Source: Amblyomma americanum (taxonomy: Eukaryota > Arthropoda > Arachnida > Ixodida > Ixodidae). Taken from it: DNA of 64,000 bases. The translations under genes and the position numbers were made by a program. Below the pieces are notes generated by a model. That model was not told where the DNA came from, searched no databases, and saw only the letters and a list, made by a program, of their open reading frames with translations. The stretch lies in assembly GCF_052857255.1 (NCBI RefSeq), contig NC_135498.1, positions 90,714,757-90,778,756 on the forward strand, in the 5' to 3' direction. Positions 43,810 to 56,670 of this stretch are shown here, piece by piece (position 1 is the stretch's first letter; each line of letters begins with the position of its first letter).

Positions 43810-44430
43810 GTTTTTTAAAAACAGTTTTTAAACTTGGGATCATGTGGGGTAGCACGCAAATTGCCGCATAGGCATCCCAGCTTTCGGAGAGCTTTGTTAG
43901 TAGTCTGATCAACCTGTTTAGACTATGACAAATCCACGTGATAGTAAGGACACGTTATTTGTATTCAAGAGCTATTTTTGATAATTGTCTTTGAATGAAT
44001 GTATCATTAGCTAATTGCATGTGCGTTTAGAGCACAACATGAATTTTGTTGATATTAATGTTAATTTCCATTTGATCGCACCGCTAACAGGTGCTTGAGA
44101 AAGATAGAGATCAAGAGGTGATTTAATTGTATTAGAGAGGAAACAATCAAAAGCGCACAAGCATCTCTTTCATAATACACAATGCGATATATCATAAATG
44201 TATAACAACAAAACAAGTGGAGCCAAGCCGGAACCTTGAGGAACGACCCATAGAACTTTCAATCACTTTCTATCTAGTTGAATTCAAGTAAATAAATTGT
44301 GAACGTTGAGAAATAAAACTAGATGAGTAACAAGAGTATCTTTAAATGAAGTTATGCTTTTGCATGAGTTTGCCTTGGGTGAAAGTGCCAAACTCCTTTG
44401 ATGAGTCAATGAATATGACGTCAAGTGGTT
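43810..44430 (-). mobile_element. Highly decayed CR1/L2-type LINE fragment
   Basis: On the minus strand VPQGSGLAPLVLLLYIYDIS is the RT block usually written V-P-Q-G-S-x-L-G-P-L-L-F. Further on come a KWKLTLISTKFML-like stretch and KALRKLGCLCGNLRATPHD, the thumb segment. Upstream HLTSYSLTHQRSL keeps traces of D-x-S-K-A-F-D. Stops and frame changes are frequent. Confidence 0.7.
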
Positions 44431-44822
44431 AAGCGCGTATTCATAAAAAAACTAAAGAGAATTTTGGAATGAAAAACATGTTTCGTTATGCGAGTAAATA
44501 CGGTGCAAGTTAGCTTTTTCAAGTCCAAGGCATTCGTTCTCGCACATCAAAAACAATGTAAATAGCAAGCCCTGCTGGACGGCACCCAAGAAATTCGAAA
44601 TTTGCGCAGCGATGACAGCGTGATTAAGTTACTGTGTGAAATTATACTAGACTATCCCGTTTCGTTCCCCACAGTCATCGCTTGATTCTTGAAGGGCTTT
44701 ACCCTTCAGAAGGCGTGCTACTAAGTTAAGTATCTGACAGTACAAAAAAAAAACATCCTCAAAGAATTCATCCCAGTTCTAAACTGCGCAACAGTCTTCA
44801 ACTGGGGAGGTTGGACAGAGTC

Positions 44823-45260
44823 TTAACCGATGTGGTGGAGCATCTGGTAGACGATGACCGCGTACGTAGCCAGCATGGACAGGACGGTGATGGTGGCGCC
44901 ACGGTGGATGTCGAAGTAGTTCCAGCCGATCATCTCGGCGCGGGCAGCTCGCACAGCTGTGGCCAGCAGCAGCAGCTCCTAGTTCAGTGCCACGTCATTT
45001 TCCTTGCCAGTGGCGTCGGCCGCGTGCGCTGACTGGCAGCACGAAAGGCGCAGCACATGCGGCGTGAGCGAGTCCTAAGCCAGGCGACCCGGCTCCGAGG
45101 CTGCCACGAACAGCGCTACGAGAAGCAGCACGCCCAGCGTAACGTCCACCGACGCTGCTGCGTAGCCGCTCGGATCATCGACGTCCGCTCTAGCCATGAT
45201 CCAGGGCACGCCGAACACGAAGCAGATCACGGCGTTCCCGCACCTTCGACGTAAAGTGAT
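44823..45260 (-). pseudogene. Gr-like last exon
   Basis: One frame runs from about 45260 to TAA at 44825-44823. It reads GNAVICFVFGVPWIMARADV, TLGVLLLVALFVAAS, a stop (45077-45075), DSLTPHVLRLSCC, a stop (44981-44979), ELLLLATAVRAARAEMIGWN, then the final helix with ATYAVIVYQM. Both stops are single codons in an otherwise open frame. The start is uncertain; a weak acceptor is possible at GTCGAAG near 45249. Confidence 0.7.
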
Positions 45261-45380
45261 ATGGGCAGCGTCAGCATGTGTTGTGTACGCGTGCCGACTG
45301 TTCAGCGGCTGGTGCGGCGTGCGGAAGTGGCAGCTCAATACGCGCCTCATGCACCGTAGATTCACCCCTCCATCGGGTTC

Positions 45381-48085
45381 TTACAGATGACGAAACGACT
45401 CGTTGTTGAGCGGTTGGGAATAGGTGCAGAGAGCTTGCGATACCGCTTCCACCGCGCTTGCGCCAAGCACGCGTGAGCAGTGAGTGAGCAGTGTGAGGAC
45501 GCCCATCGAGCACTGTTTGGCAGGGTAAGCCTGACCTTGGCGCCACCATACTGCTCGCCTTACTGCTGTGTTCACATCGCAAACCGCAGCGCGGAGTCTA
45601 TGCACCTGATGGCAGCATTCCAAAGAGCAAATATTTCGACTGCTACGACTATGTGAAAAGCTATATACGCAGGGGCTTTCTTATACGCTGCGGGCGCTGG
45701 TGCTGCTGTCGTAAGCATTTTTTATCGTTATTGTGGTATATTTTAAGGTACAGTCTTCTATACGCCTAGTAAATTGTTGCAGCCAAGTTTAGCTTATATG
45801 ACTTCAAAGGTGCGTCCTTTTTAAAAGGAAAGGCACGCGTTTATTTATTTATTTTTTTCGCGGTGCAATTTTAGTCGCCGAGAATGGACGGGGCAGCTAA
45901 TAGGAGCAGCAACTTTGCAGGACCCGCACAAAATAAGGAGCTGATTTCGCAAAAAGCTTTTGGCAACTCATGTACAGTCCTATATTTTTACGATATTACT
46001 TCCAGTGCTCACAGCAACAATATTGTATAAAAAATTATATTCTCACCCGCTCAACACTCGTCCACGAGCGTCTGTTCAAGCGTTGTAAAATGATGCACGG
46101 TTGCACAAATCGAACGCTCCTGACTGCGAAAATACAAAAACAAGCGTATAAAAAGCAAAAGGGCGGATTCCGCGAGTTGGTAAGATCCACAGTGCTGCAA
46201 CACCGCAGGAGATTTTGCATCATGAAGTTTTCACGGGTCTTACACATTGTGAATGTGAAATTATCCTTTGACCTAAAGACATTTACCATAAAGGCCTTTT
46301 ATCAAAAGCCATTCAGCCTAAGACCTTTGTTCTTGCAAATGTCATTAAATACCGTCATCATTATTTAGTAACGACTTTACCATTCCAAGAATACCACTGT
46401 CACTATCACTAAATACTACTGTCTTGACTAATGTCTTGGCTTCATTGCCTATGATCGTCTCTTACCACCTTATGGTCCACTGCAGAAGTCACACGTGACC
46501 ATGGTGACGCGGTTAAAATTTGCGGACTGTGGCTGTCGGACCACAATATCATGCCGATGGGCCCACTGCGCAGGAGGTTTCATTTCTTCTCAACCGTCAG
46601 GGGCAGCAGCAAGCATGACAGGAGAGGTGAGGAGGAGCTGCTGCTGCTGACAGTGGCTGGTGCCATGAAATATTTCGGTCCTTTTAAGCATAAAATGATT
46701 ATAGCTCTGATTATGGGCAGAATCAGGCGGATATCGTCCAGGAACCTCGGCTAACCTGAGGCTGTTTAACACGCCTAATATGACGCTCAGTCTGAAGCAC
46801 AAAATTCAGAAAATTTCAGTCCGAATGTTATCCAGCTGGGCGCACTAAAGGAACTGGCGCATCGCCAATGGAAGCGAGCCGGAAAGGTCTTCAACAACTT
46901 TCAATTGGTGCCGAACACTGGGTTACACGCAGCAGTGCGTTGCATTGCCTGTGTTACTCCGAATTCCTTTCCACATCACTCGGAAGCTGAGGCGCCGGTT
47001 ATGACGCGCGTGCAGACAGGAGGGTGACGGGGTGCTTCAAGGCTGCGCTTGTGGTTGGCGTTGCTGGGGGCTGAACAGCGAGCAGACGCGCCGCATTTAT
47101 AAAAGAAGCGTCCCTAAAGTCGTTAGACAGTCAGTGCCACAGATTCATGATTGTGTGCATTCGAACGAAACCTACTGCACGTCTTCGTTGCCAACACCAG
47201 TGCCCGCCAAGCGTTTCGCTAGAGGAAGAACATGCGCCAATCTGGAGATAAACATCTTCGGGACGGAGGTGTCCTAGAATGTGCTTCGCATATCCCGCAA
47301 TACATGACTTCTGGTGGAAATAAAGGTTTTCTCTCTCGCGCTCTCTGATGAATTGCGTAGCCTACCCTCGACGAAGAAGTAAGCTACAATTTTAATTTAT
47401 TTGGCCCGTCTGAGAGAAGCACAGACATGAGCACACAATGAAGAAAGACGTCTCTTATCCTGCCCCTGCCTGCACTGTCTTTGTCGTGACTTCTTTGAGC
47501 CAATAAAGTACTGGCAGTTTGAAGTTTCTATTTGGTCGAGACAGTTCGCAATACCGGAAGAAGCGAGTGCTTCAAGCCGCAGCCGTGCATTTGTTCCACC
47601 TCTCCCCTGTGTTTATGTAATGCATGCGTTTCAATGCTTAGGATCAGCCAAAATGATCCACTTTGGCTATATTTCATGCAGTATATTCTTAGCCGCCATG
47701 CGGTCGCCGTTTCGTGTCTTGATTTTGTAGCAATGGGAACGCAGTGAAGTGATTAAACGCAAAGTTAAGTGCGTTGAAGTATATTAACACGCAGTGCTGT
47801 TTGAACAGAACGCTACAATAAGCGATGTAAGTGCAAGTGTGAAGAAAGGCACCAGTTGCGTCGAATCTCTCCTAAACAATGTTTAACTGTTTTCCCAGAT
47901 TACGTACTATAAGAACGCATTAAATAAATCTATCTCGCTCTTTTGTGGCATAAAATCCTGGCCTTTCGAGAGAGTGGCAACCAACGCAGCCAGCGACGTC
48001 ACAGGAAGCACGGAAGAGAGGAATGCACTGCACTGAGCTGCATGAGCTTTTCCCTTTGTTGAGATAGGATATATGCCGCTATCTT
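45381..48085. other. Intron of the Gr-like pseudogene
   Basis: 2.7 kb with no convincing exon. Short open frames at 45271-45623 (-) and 47907-48194 (-) overlap the flanking exons or are non-coding. Confidence 0.4.
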
Positions 48086-48262
48086 CCCTGTGCGTTAAAA
48101 TGAGGTAACCGATTGATGACACCAAGCAGTGCATAGCCGAGCTCATGACCAAGACAAAGAACCGTGATTGGTGTACCAGAAGAAGAGCAGCCATCCGTAG
48201 AGGTCATCGCATCGGCCAATGGCGCGGAAGAGTGCAGCGTGACGCAGCCGCAGCTCCCGAAC
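48086..48262 (-). pseudogene. Gr-like exon 4 (frameshifted)
   Basis: After GGGCGTGCAG the phase-0 frame reads VRELRLRHAALFRAIGRCDD and LYGWLLFFW, a loop and helix start typical of Grs. The hydrophobic pattern then continues in another frame as FVLVMSSAMHCLVSSIGYLI. The frameshift lies near 48170-48195. No clear donor was identified. Confidence 0.5.
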
Positions 48263-48874
48263 CTGCACGCCCAGGGAAATACCATTATTAATTCTGGGGC
48301 TGTTTGTGGAGCTACATTATTTCCCATTAAATTTTAATTGTGATAAGAGGACAACATAAATATTCGGCGAGCCATTTTTTTTTCAATATAGGCGCTTTGG
48401 CCACTGTCTTTGTTTTACGGTTCAAGTCCGAAACTCCCTCACTGGTATCGAATAATCTTCCAGAAATAGTCAGGACATTAAATAACGCATCTCGACTAAA
48501 ATTACAAGGTTTCAGTGAAAGTGAGTCTTAGAGACTACCGGCGCGAAATCAAGAAAGATCTGACCAAGTGCTTTATACTCAAACGTTTGACCAAAGGGCT
48601 GTTTTTTGTGGCTTTGTACAGGACCCGAACGGGCGCTAATTGTCTTAGAGCCCTTGCACGTAATAATTTATTTCAGCACGCGTGTCGATGACAGCATCAA
48701 GTGTCTTGAAACGTTTTATGAAACAGCGAATCGCTTCCTCCTTTCCCACTTTTGTTTTGCCTATCCTTCCCTCAGTGTTAATGTCAGAGTTGTCCTTTGC
48801 TGTGGGTAAGAAACAGATGCTGCTTCCGGCGATGTTTTTAGCACACTAACTCTTTCCTTTCAGACTGCACATAC

Positions 48875-49064
48875 TACATCGGCGACGTCCAGCTGTCGGT
48901 CACGTTTCTGCGAGGACAGCCGCATGCTGGTAGCGAGCTGATTTCCTAGAGCACCCAAGAAGTGGCAGAAAGAGACGTGCAGAGCGATGCTCCAACGAGG
49001 AAGCGGCAGCACGATACCGTAGAGTAGGGCGTCTAGCACTGGTAGCACGTACGACCCTGGTCCG
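48875..49064 (-). pseudogene. Gr-like exon 3
   Basis: The acceptor TTTTGTCGTTGACAG ends at 49065. One base completes the split serine codon, then GPGSYVLPVLDALLYGIVLP, HVSFCHFLGALGNQLATS and RQLDVADV, ending at a GTATGT donor (48874-48869), phase 0. Intact. Confidence 0.65.
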
Positions 49065-49529
49065 CTGTCAACGACAAAAGGGTCAGATGCGCCTTACAGT
49101 GCCTCAAAACCTATAATTGACAACGCGTTGCACCGCTCGCCGGTTTGTACAAGATTTTTTTTAAGCGCAGTTATGCGTTTCATTTCTGCTTCATTTCATA
49201 GACTAGCGGAATGCATGAAGCAAATGTTGGTGAAAAAGGGCAAACCGTGCACTTAGGTGGTGGATCTGACTTGCGCTACTAACTCCCACAAAAGCTTGCG
49301 TAGCGCCTGTACCGGAATAACTTATGAACTTAAAGAAGCAGCAGCGTAGCCTTTATTTCATTGGGTATTGTCTGCAAGGCGCAGTGATGCTGTGGATAGA
49401 AGAAAGCGCACTATCGCACATTTTCTTCTGATACAGTCGGCTTTCATGCTAATGGCAGATTCTACGTTATGCCATTTTTTAATCAGGGAGTGCTTGGTGT
49501 CGGTTACGAAAGCTGGAGGTGCGGCTCAC

Positions 49530-50002
49530 CTGTTATCGCCGGTTGGTGCGAATCCGTACAAGTAGGTGTCGCAGTACTCGCGGAGGCCTCTGCTACGGAG
49601 TGTTGGGAAGCGGAGTCCAATGAAAACCACCCAGCTCATGAGGGCGAATGAGCTTGACGCCAGCACGGTTCGTCGCAGCGCTGACCACTATGTCGGCTTC
49701 ACGCACTGGGCTACCGAGGTGAATCGCCTCCCGAGTATGGCTGTCGCCGACAGGTGCACATTTGCCAGCACCTTGGCGCCGTTTCGGGCGGCATGGGTGG
49801 CCGTCAGGAAGGACACCACTGCCCGGCAGAGGTCGGACGCGTCCGGCAGCACAGCCGTTATGGCGTCCGGTCCGCGTTTGAAGACCAACAGCAGAGAGGC
49901 GGCACAGTGCACGGAGTAAGCGGCGCACAGTGCGGGGAACACGAAGGCTACAGTGCGCATCAACAGCGCACATCGCCTGTCCTTGTGGCTGCTGGTGTGC
50001 AT
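49530..50002 (-). pseudogene. Gr-like exon 2
   Basis: The acceptor GGCTTCTACCAG ends at 50003. The frame reads MHTSSHKDRRCALLMRTVAF, hydrophobic stretches VFPALCAAYSVHCAASLLLV and SSFALMSWVVFIGLRFP, and ends in two bases of a codon before GTGAGC (49529-49524). An in-frame TAG lies at 49690-49688 between helices. Confidence 0.65.
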
Positions 50003-50099
50003 CTGGTAGAAGCCCGAAAGCATGCGGGGATTTATTAGCAAGAAAATGCTTACACTTTTCTGAGGGCAGGATTATAAGAAAGGCCAAAGTGGCTCAACA

Positions 50100-51849
50100 A
50101 TTGCCAGCGTTCTTTGCATGTCCGCTATCATTGCCTCATGTTTCCGACTGCAAATTGTTGGCTTTTTATGTCGTTTTTATTACCATATGTGCCGCTTCGC
50201 TATGTCAGCCTTCTTGGTAGCTCTGGTGACGTGCAAACAACATCAGCGGGATTATACTACAAGAATTGAGCACATGAATTAGCTGAATAGGTGGAAGGTT
50301 TTTCCTTCTTTCTTTTTCTTTGGGCGAACATAGCAGGGGAGGGGGCTGAGCATGGTGATGCGCGGCCTTTGCTACTTCCTGACGGCTGCGGGTGTTTTGG
50401 GGAGAGACTTTGCGAAAGCACCTTTTAGCAATAGTACTTTTGCATCAGAAACGGTTTAAAACTGCGATATTTTCAGGGGTTGATTTCGCACGCAGCCAGC
50501 TATTTTTCAGGCCCATGTCGGCGAGGACCATATCTTGAAACTAAGCTGCCTCGGAGCAGAAAAAAGCGATAGAGGGAACCGCCGCACAACTGCGCCAGGA
50601 GTGGTATGAGGACTCCCTGGGATCTATGAATGCAAAGTGGAGAACGACCAATTCCGCGTATATGTGCACCAGTCCAATAACTCTATCGCGTCATAACCTT
50701 TAGGTGGAGCTAAAGTGTCGCCTCCCATTTTTTTCTTGCTGAACGTTCTCTCGGACTGCGCTTAAAGACGGTAGTAATTTTATACACAGCAAACATAACT
50801 TCAATGTTGGTGATCCACATCGGAGGAGAGCTAGAGAGCCAGGAGCAGCCGAAGAACATGGACTAAAATGTTGTCGTTCATCACTACGCACGTCTCTTTG
50901 CTACCGAAGACTAAACATTGATTTCTTAAACTCTCCTCAGAGCTGCCTCGTCCCAAAATTAGCAAGTGAGAATTAAAGGTTAGGGAAAATCCACAAGCAG
51001 AAGGTGGAGATTGGAGCATTGCGCTTTCCCAAAGCAAGCGAAAATTCTAAGTAAAAGCAAATGCAAAGGCACAGAACGCAAATGGTAGCGCTGATCATCC
51101 GCACTGCCGTGGATGCGATTACTATTAAAGTTTTTTTTTTTTCACGTCGTGTTTTGGTTTTACAGTTACGCTGCGGTTTTGAGTATATTTTGTCCCGGTA
51201 ATTTCCGTTTGTTGTTAAGGTACCCAAATAGAAGAATAGCGCTTTTACGGGACCTAATTATGGTAGCCTTCCCGTGAAGCTGAAGAAACAAAAGAGTGTA
51301 TGAATTCCGTTGTATCTCGCTACCACGTACGTTTTATTACGCTGAATTTACATCACACTTGTAGCGGAACAAAAGCTTCCTTTCAATACGCAAAGAAAGA
51401 ATAAAATATTCACGAGGGCTTGCATAATGCATCTGAAATGTGGCTTTCATGCAGACATTCCTTATGCTCTGGAATGTTACGTACAATACGTTCGTGCTAT
51501 GGATTCCTACGACATAAGTATCCCTTGCGAAGCAGAAGCATGCAATAAGTGCGTACTTGGTTTTTTGAGATTCGGAGCTCTTCAAAGTTACTGGGAATTA
51601 CTTCTACACGACCGCAGAGACGGCTTCAGCACTGTATCACTTACGCAGCTTAACGGATAGAATATATTCCCAATATATGCTGTCGCCTACGAACTGTTGT
51701 ACAGATCACGGAACAAAGAAAATATATATTATTTCATAAGCAGTGCAGGAATAAAAGCACCGACCTGAGGTCAACTTTCAAACTTACGCTGTGAATTCAC
51801 ACGGGCAAACACTTTCTTTGGAAAGCAAAATACAAGTAAAGCAACTTAC
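50100..51849. other. First intron of the Gr-like pseudogene
   Basis: No gene or repeat recognised in this stretch. Confidence 0.4.
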
Positions 51850-52062
51850 ATGCGTATTCAAGGACAGGCCCGAGAACGGGAGGCCATAGAACCTCAGAAC
51901 CAAGAGTGATTCCCTGGACAGGGACAGCACCCAGGCGTAGCTCTGTGCAGAGCCCGAATCGTCGCCCAAGGGTGACTCGGAAAGATCAAGAATCGCTGAG
52001 GACACCTCCTCGGATTTCTTTGGAGGCGGAGTTCCAGTGGGCGATGATATTGCGGATGTCAT
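51850..52062 (-). pseudogene. Gr-like exon 1
   Basis: 71 codons from an ATG at 52062-52060 to CAT, then a GTAAGT donor (51849-51844), phase 0. The N-terminus is polar (PPPKKSEEVSS), then helix 1 begins: SRESLLVLRFYGLPFSGLSL. No lesion in this exon. Confidence 0.65.
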
Positions 52063-52725
52063 GTTGTAATCACCTGCAACCGGTTTGAGTGCTGCGTTTC
52101 AAACATAACAAATAAGCAACTTACAAACAATAAAGCCAAGAAAAAGTCAGGAAACTAAAACATTGCCGCAGTACGGTAAATGATTCTTGCTTTTCTAATA
52201 TGCATAAAAAGACAGCGAATATACAAGAAAAAAGACGACGCACCTGTGGCAGATGCACAACCGGCGACTCTTTCATTTGGCTCGCACCGATGTTTTTGCG
52301 TTCACATTGAGAAGCCACCCCCTTTAAGCTTGCCCAGCTTACATTCTAAGTGACTCATTATTTCTCCTCGAGCATGCCACAGAAGCTCACTTATGACTCG
52401 CTCACATTTGGGCATTCGGCTGCGAGAGTGAGCATAATCTTCTACCGCCAAAATTTTGCCTCTTTCACACTTCCTCTCCACCACGTCGCCGCATGCGCCG
52501 TACACAGATATGGTTAGAACAGAGCATGAATTAACGCTGTCTACATGGCATAAGCGTGTGCATGCTTGCGTATAATAAACACAGGTATTTTGCTGGACGT
52601 TACGCCATTTCTCACTTTCGCACTTTTACTCAGAGACGCAAATAAGCGCAGCCTAGTGGTGCCATCTGGTAGTCAGGTAGGGAACCACTTTCGGCAAAAA
52701 AGCAACACTCCTCTTCAGCCCGCCC

Positions 52726-53045
52726 CGCCGCGGTGGTTCAGTGGTTAGGGCGCTCGACTACTGATCCGGAGTTCCCGGGTTCGAACCCGACCGCGGCGGC
52801 TGCGTTTTTATGGAGGAAAAACGCTAAGGCGCCCATGTGCTGTACGATGTCAGTGCACGTTAAAGATCCCCAGGTGGTCGAAATTATTCCGGAGTCCTCC
52901 ACTACGGCACCTCTCTCTTCCTTTCTTCTTTCACTCCCTCCTTTACTCTTCCCTTACGGCGCGGTTCAGGTGTCCAACGATATATGAGACAGATACTGCG
53001 CCATTTCCTTTCCCCCAAGAACCATTTATTATTATTATTATTACT
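52726..53045 (+). mobile_element. Full-length tRNA-derived SINE, second subfamily
   Basis: CGCCGCGGTGGTTCAGTGG (box A), GGGTTCGAACCC (box B), GACCGCGGCGGCTGCG, GTGCACGTTAAAGATCCCCA, a TCTTCCTTTCTTCTTTCACT tract and TGAGACAGATACTGCGCC, ending in an ATTATTATTATTATTA tail. The 28545-28832 copy is the same subfamily. Confidence 0.9.
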
Positions 53046-55784
53046 CATCAGCCTAGAAGTGAAGTAATCGTCACTGTAATAAAAAAAACACTTTTAAAAC
53101 CGTTCAAAGCTTTTTCCAATGTTAATCGACTGGACAAGCTGATTTCCCACTAAATAGATGGTAGAGTTATAAATTTGTTACCTTCGCGCAATCCCCCCTC
53201 CCCCACCCCCCCCCCAAAAAAAAAAAAAAACTGTGAACAGCGATAACATGCTTGACTATATAATTGACGGGTATCTGGGGAAAAACAAGGAACACTGCAA
53301 CCCTTTAGCACCCAGCAGTATTTGTGGCCATAAATCAGCTTCTTTGTGTGCAATAGTACGCGAACAGTCGTACCTTCAGTTCTCATGGCACAAATCTAGG
53401 GAATCGGGTTCTTGCTTGCAAGTCTAGTGCAGACACTGCAGCCTTGCGTTGCTCTAAAGAAGATAGCTCAATGGTAAGTTATCGTAACTAGGGATGCCGC
53501 AGTACGAAAACGCACAATAAGGGGACCACAGTCCGCATGCGTACGCAAGTCACAAAAGAGGTAAGTCTGAGTGCAGTTAGGAATCCGCAAGGCTGGTGCA
53601 AGTGTACCTTCAGTATTCGGATGCACTTGTCTTTCCACTGCAAAAAAGCTGAAGGTTACCATCGGGAAAGTGACGCGCGTGCTCCGAGCAGAGACTGTGG
53701 CGTCTGTCTTGTCCAATAATCACTTCCACACTTTTGAATGATTGCTGTGCGCTTTTATTGTCGTATATACTGTACAGAAATCGTTCGTAGCTCGACAGGA
53801 AGCTTCGAGTGCGCCATTTGGGTATAAATTTTTACACAAAGCGTCGTCATTCCGCATTCTTCTCTCATCAGTTTGAGGTATGCGCGACTGGTCGATCATT
53901 CGTAATCAGACATTTCGTGAGCTTCGAACTCGAGAATACCTCCTTACTAATGCTTGCTTCCATTTTGTGCTTCTTTCACTTTTTATTCGTTTGTGTTTGG
54001 TAGGCCCTCCCTAAAGCCGGCTCCTACTTCATAAGAGCCCTTTTATTGAGTTCAGAATCTGCAGTTATTTTTTTGTTACACTCATTGTTCCCTACGAAAT
54101 AGGCATTGAAGTACTGGTGACAAGAATATTTATGAGATTGGGCGATGAAGTTTAATTGTGCCTTTCGTGAAAGAGCCTTTCAAGGAACTGTTCTTCTGCG
54201 ACTCTGGCCCTTCAAACGAACGAAAACAAGTGCCGTCTAGGCAAATTTCTTTGACAACCGATTTTTCTTCTGATCTCTAGCTTCTCGCGACGTTTCCAAG
54301 CAGTTGTTGATAAAATTGGTTCCTGTTTATCAATACCTGCTCGCGTCAGTCTAAAGTGAATGAATAGGCATGCCATCCTTCACTGATTCCCAAGTAAATT
54401 CGCCTACTATATAGCTGCGAACATTCCTGTGAGGTTAAATGCACAGGATATTAGCCATGCCATGGGTTATATGTATCCCTGTATGCGACTTAAGCATCGT
54501 TGGCTGTTATAACCATCGACAGCATACAGTCTGGCCTTGGATACACTTTTTATCGCTGACTCTGTGAAACAAAGACAGATAATGCTGCACTGTACAGTTC
54601 CTGCAGCGTCTACTGCTTTTTGGGCTGCGATATAACAACCAATGAGAGCGACTTTAGTGGATTCGGAGCAATTGTTGCAGCGTTGGATGAATTGAACTGC
54701 ATGTGCTAGGTGCTTCTCCCTCCGCTCCTCCTTCTAACTGGTAACTGGGTTGTCTGGAGAGGGTGTGAAGTAGTCTCCGTCAATACCCGGATAGTTCGTT
54801 CCTTACAAAACAGCCACTGGTAAAATTTTATTCAGCTTAGCTCGGAAAGACCTCTTGTCCAAGGACACTGCCGGTAATGTGTTCACATGAAAAATGGCCA
54901 GTATGTATTTGACGAACTTTTTGCATGAAGCATTCAATTCGCCTAGCCCCTTATTTGGCCTTGCGCTGGAATAAACATTTGGCGTAGTTATCAGTAATCA
55001 CTGTCATTTTCGTTATCTTTTTTTTTGGCAGACTACAGTAGCTGGCTTTGCCCACGACATTGCGGCACCACTTTCCTATACCGCAATTCCAGCGGGAATA
55101 GAAGATACAACAGTACTGTGCTACTCACAGTGTGAATGAAAAAATTCCACACCAATGCCGAACGCAGGCTTTGGTTTGACAGTGGAATTGCGTAGAAGCA
55201 TTTTTTGCGTTGCAGCCTTTCTTTGAAACCTCACTAAGCTGAAACCTGTCTTCTTCTTGGAAAACAAGGCTTAGAACTCGGGAATTCAACAAGCATACTA
55301 GGTATAATTTCTGCATATTTTAGTCTACACTCTAATAATCTGAGAGACTCGGGGCTGATAATGAAAATGTTGACCGCGGTATCGCGGTTCGCCTTGGACC
55401 GGCGGCCACCCGCACGGCCCAGCAGTGCCCCCTTGTTAGCGCAATACACAGGGTGTTTCACCTAAGACTTTACATAATTTTTAAAATATTCTTTTTGTGA
55501 GTTAGAAGAGCGCTTTTTTCGGCATTGCATTGTCAGCGGTTTAGTCATCGCGGCGAAGGAGAAGGCGTGCGGCTCCCCGTCTTGCGTGTTCGCCTCATGT
55601 GCCTACATACTGCAGAAACTACGCCTCCCCCGGAGCCTTCACCCTAGGAACTAGCGCTTTAAAACGGGATTCATACCGGCCTGCACAGGCAAAAAAAGTT
55701 AGCTCAGAGTGTGGTTCGAGGCACCACCGTCACCCTCAGCAGTGCATCGTGCCCTCTTTTAATTACCCTGATTTTATCTGATTT
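53046..55784. other. Gene-free stretch
   Basis: No supported gene. It includes a C-run and A-run at 53192-53231. Confidence 0.4.
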
Positions 55785-55975
55785 CCTCACCCTTACCTCA
55801 TCATGTCTTCACTCCCTCGCCCTCATCTCACCATGTCTTTCCTCCCTCACTCTCGTCCTGAAGAATTTTCATGCGCCCATCCTCCCTCACCCTCACCTCA
55901 CCGAGTGAAATCCTTATGAGGTGAGGGTGAGGACGCCCTCATGAGGGCTCGCCCTCGTGAGGATGCCCACCTCTG
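55785..55975. repeat. Minisatellite of CTCACCCTCACCTCA-type units with an inverted part
   Basis: CCTCACCCTTACCTCATCAT, GTCTTCACTCCCTCGCC, CTCATCTCACCATGTCTT and CCCTCACCCTCACCTCACC recur. From about 55915 the complementary ATGAGGTGAGGGTGAGGAC follows, so the array can fold back. Confidence 0.65.
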
Positions 55976-56670
55976 TGCCAACGAAAAGGACCCCGACTCG
56001 CAAGGCCGAGTGGCTCCCATAAACGCCGATGTATTTGTTGTTTGAAAGTTTGACTCCTGAACGATGTCTTTTACGACTACCTATTTGGTTCTAGATCGCC
56101 CCCAGATTAGAACGCGACCAGTCCCGCACTTGTGCAATAATTTGGGGGCCCACAGTCTTCGCGCCAAAAGCCCTTCACTGGGCGAGATAATGTGTTGCTC
56201 TAGGGAGTATATGCAAGGCAAGCTAAGTGATACGCTTGTTGGAGAACTCCCTACTTTCTGACGTCACTTTCTCTCTGTGCATGCGGTATAGTGACATCTT
56301 TCCCGTTTAAGTGGCACCAGGTGGCCTTGCAACATCATCGACCTCTTAATTGATGACAATCCCGCGTTTTTCAGCGAAATCCTCCACTCTAGCATGCAAA
56401 GCTGAAGGTCAAATGACGCTTGGATTTGACCTCTAACTGGAGGCTCTCCGCAGTTGTGGCTGTGATGTCATACCAAATGACTTGTCTCAGCTGTTACCGC
56501 TCGCTCGGCCGCCGCTCCGACCGCCTCGCTCTTGCCAGCTGTGTGAGTTGAAGAACAACGGGATTCGCTCTTGCTTAATAAACAGATTAAGGGAAGGCAC
56601 ACTGCCGTATCACGACCATCAGTCGATACGGTTTTTTCTGTCACCCAAAACTCGGGGCACTAGCTGTCGG

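Larger units (their letters stand above)
44823..52062 (-). pseudogene. Gustatory-receptor-like (Gr family) pseudogene, five recognisable exons
   Basis: Gr proteins are seven-helix ligand-gated channels of arthropod chemosensory cells. Exons on the minus strand are 52062-51850, 50002-49530, 49064-48875, 48262 to about 48086, and about 45260-44823. Their junction phases are 0, 2 and 0 for the first three introns, all with GT-AG ends. The protein begins MTSAISSPTG, has LLVLRFYGLPFSG at residues 53-65, several hydrophobic helices, and ends WNYFDIHRGATITVLSMLAT then YAVIVYQMLHHIG. This keeps the family's C-terminal T-Y-x5-Q signature, with M for the usual F. Length would be about 440-490 residues, near the family norm. 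Lesions are TAG at 49690-49688, a frameshift near 48180, and TAG at 45077-45075 and 44981-44979. The last intron is unresolved. Confidence 0.72.

Noticed and set aside
46035..46368. Opposed open frames of 84 and 132 codons
   Set aside because: AT-rich sequence without motifs, inside the Gr-like last intron; both strands are open by chance.
52726..52800. Functional tRNA gene
   Set aside because: Same reason: it is a SINE head with conserved A and B boxes.
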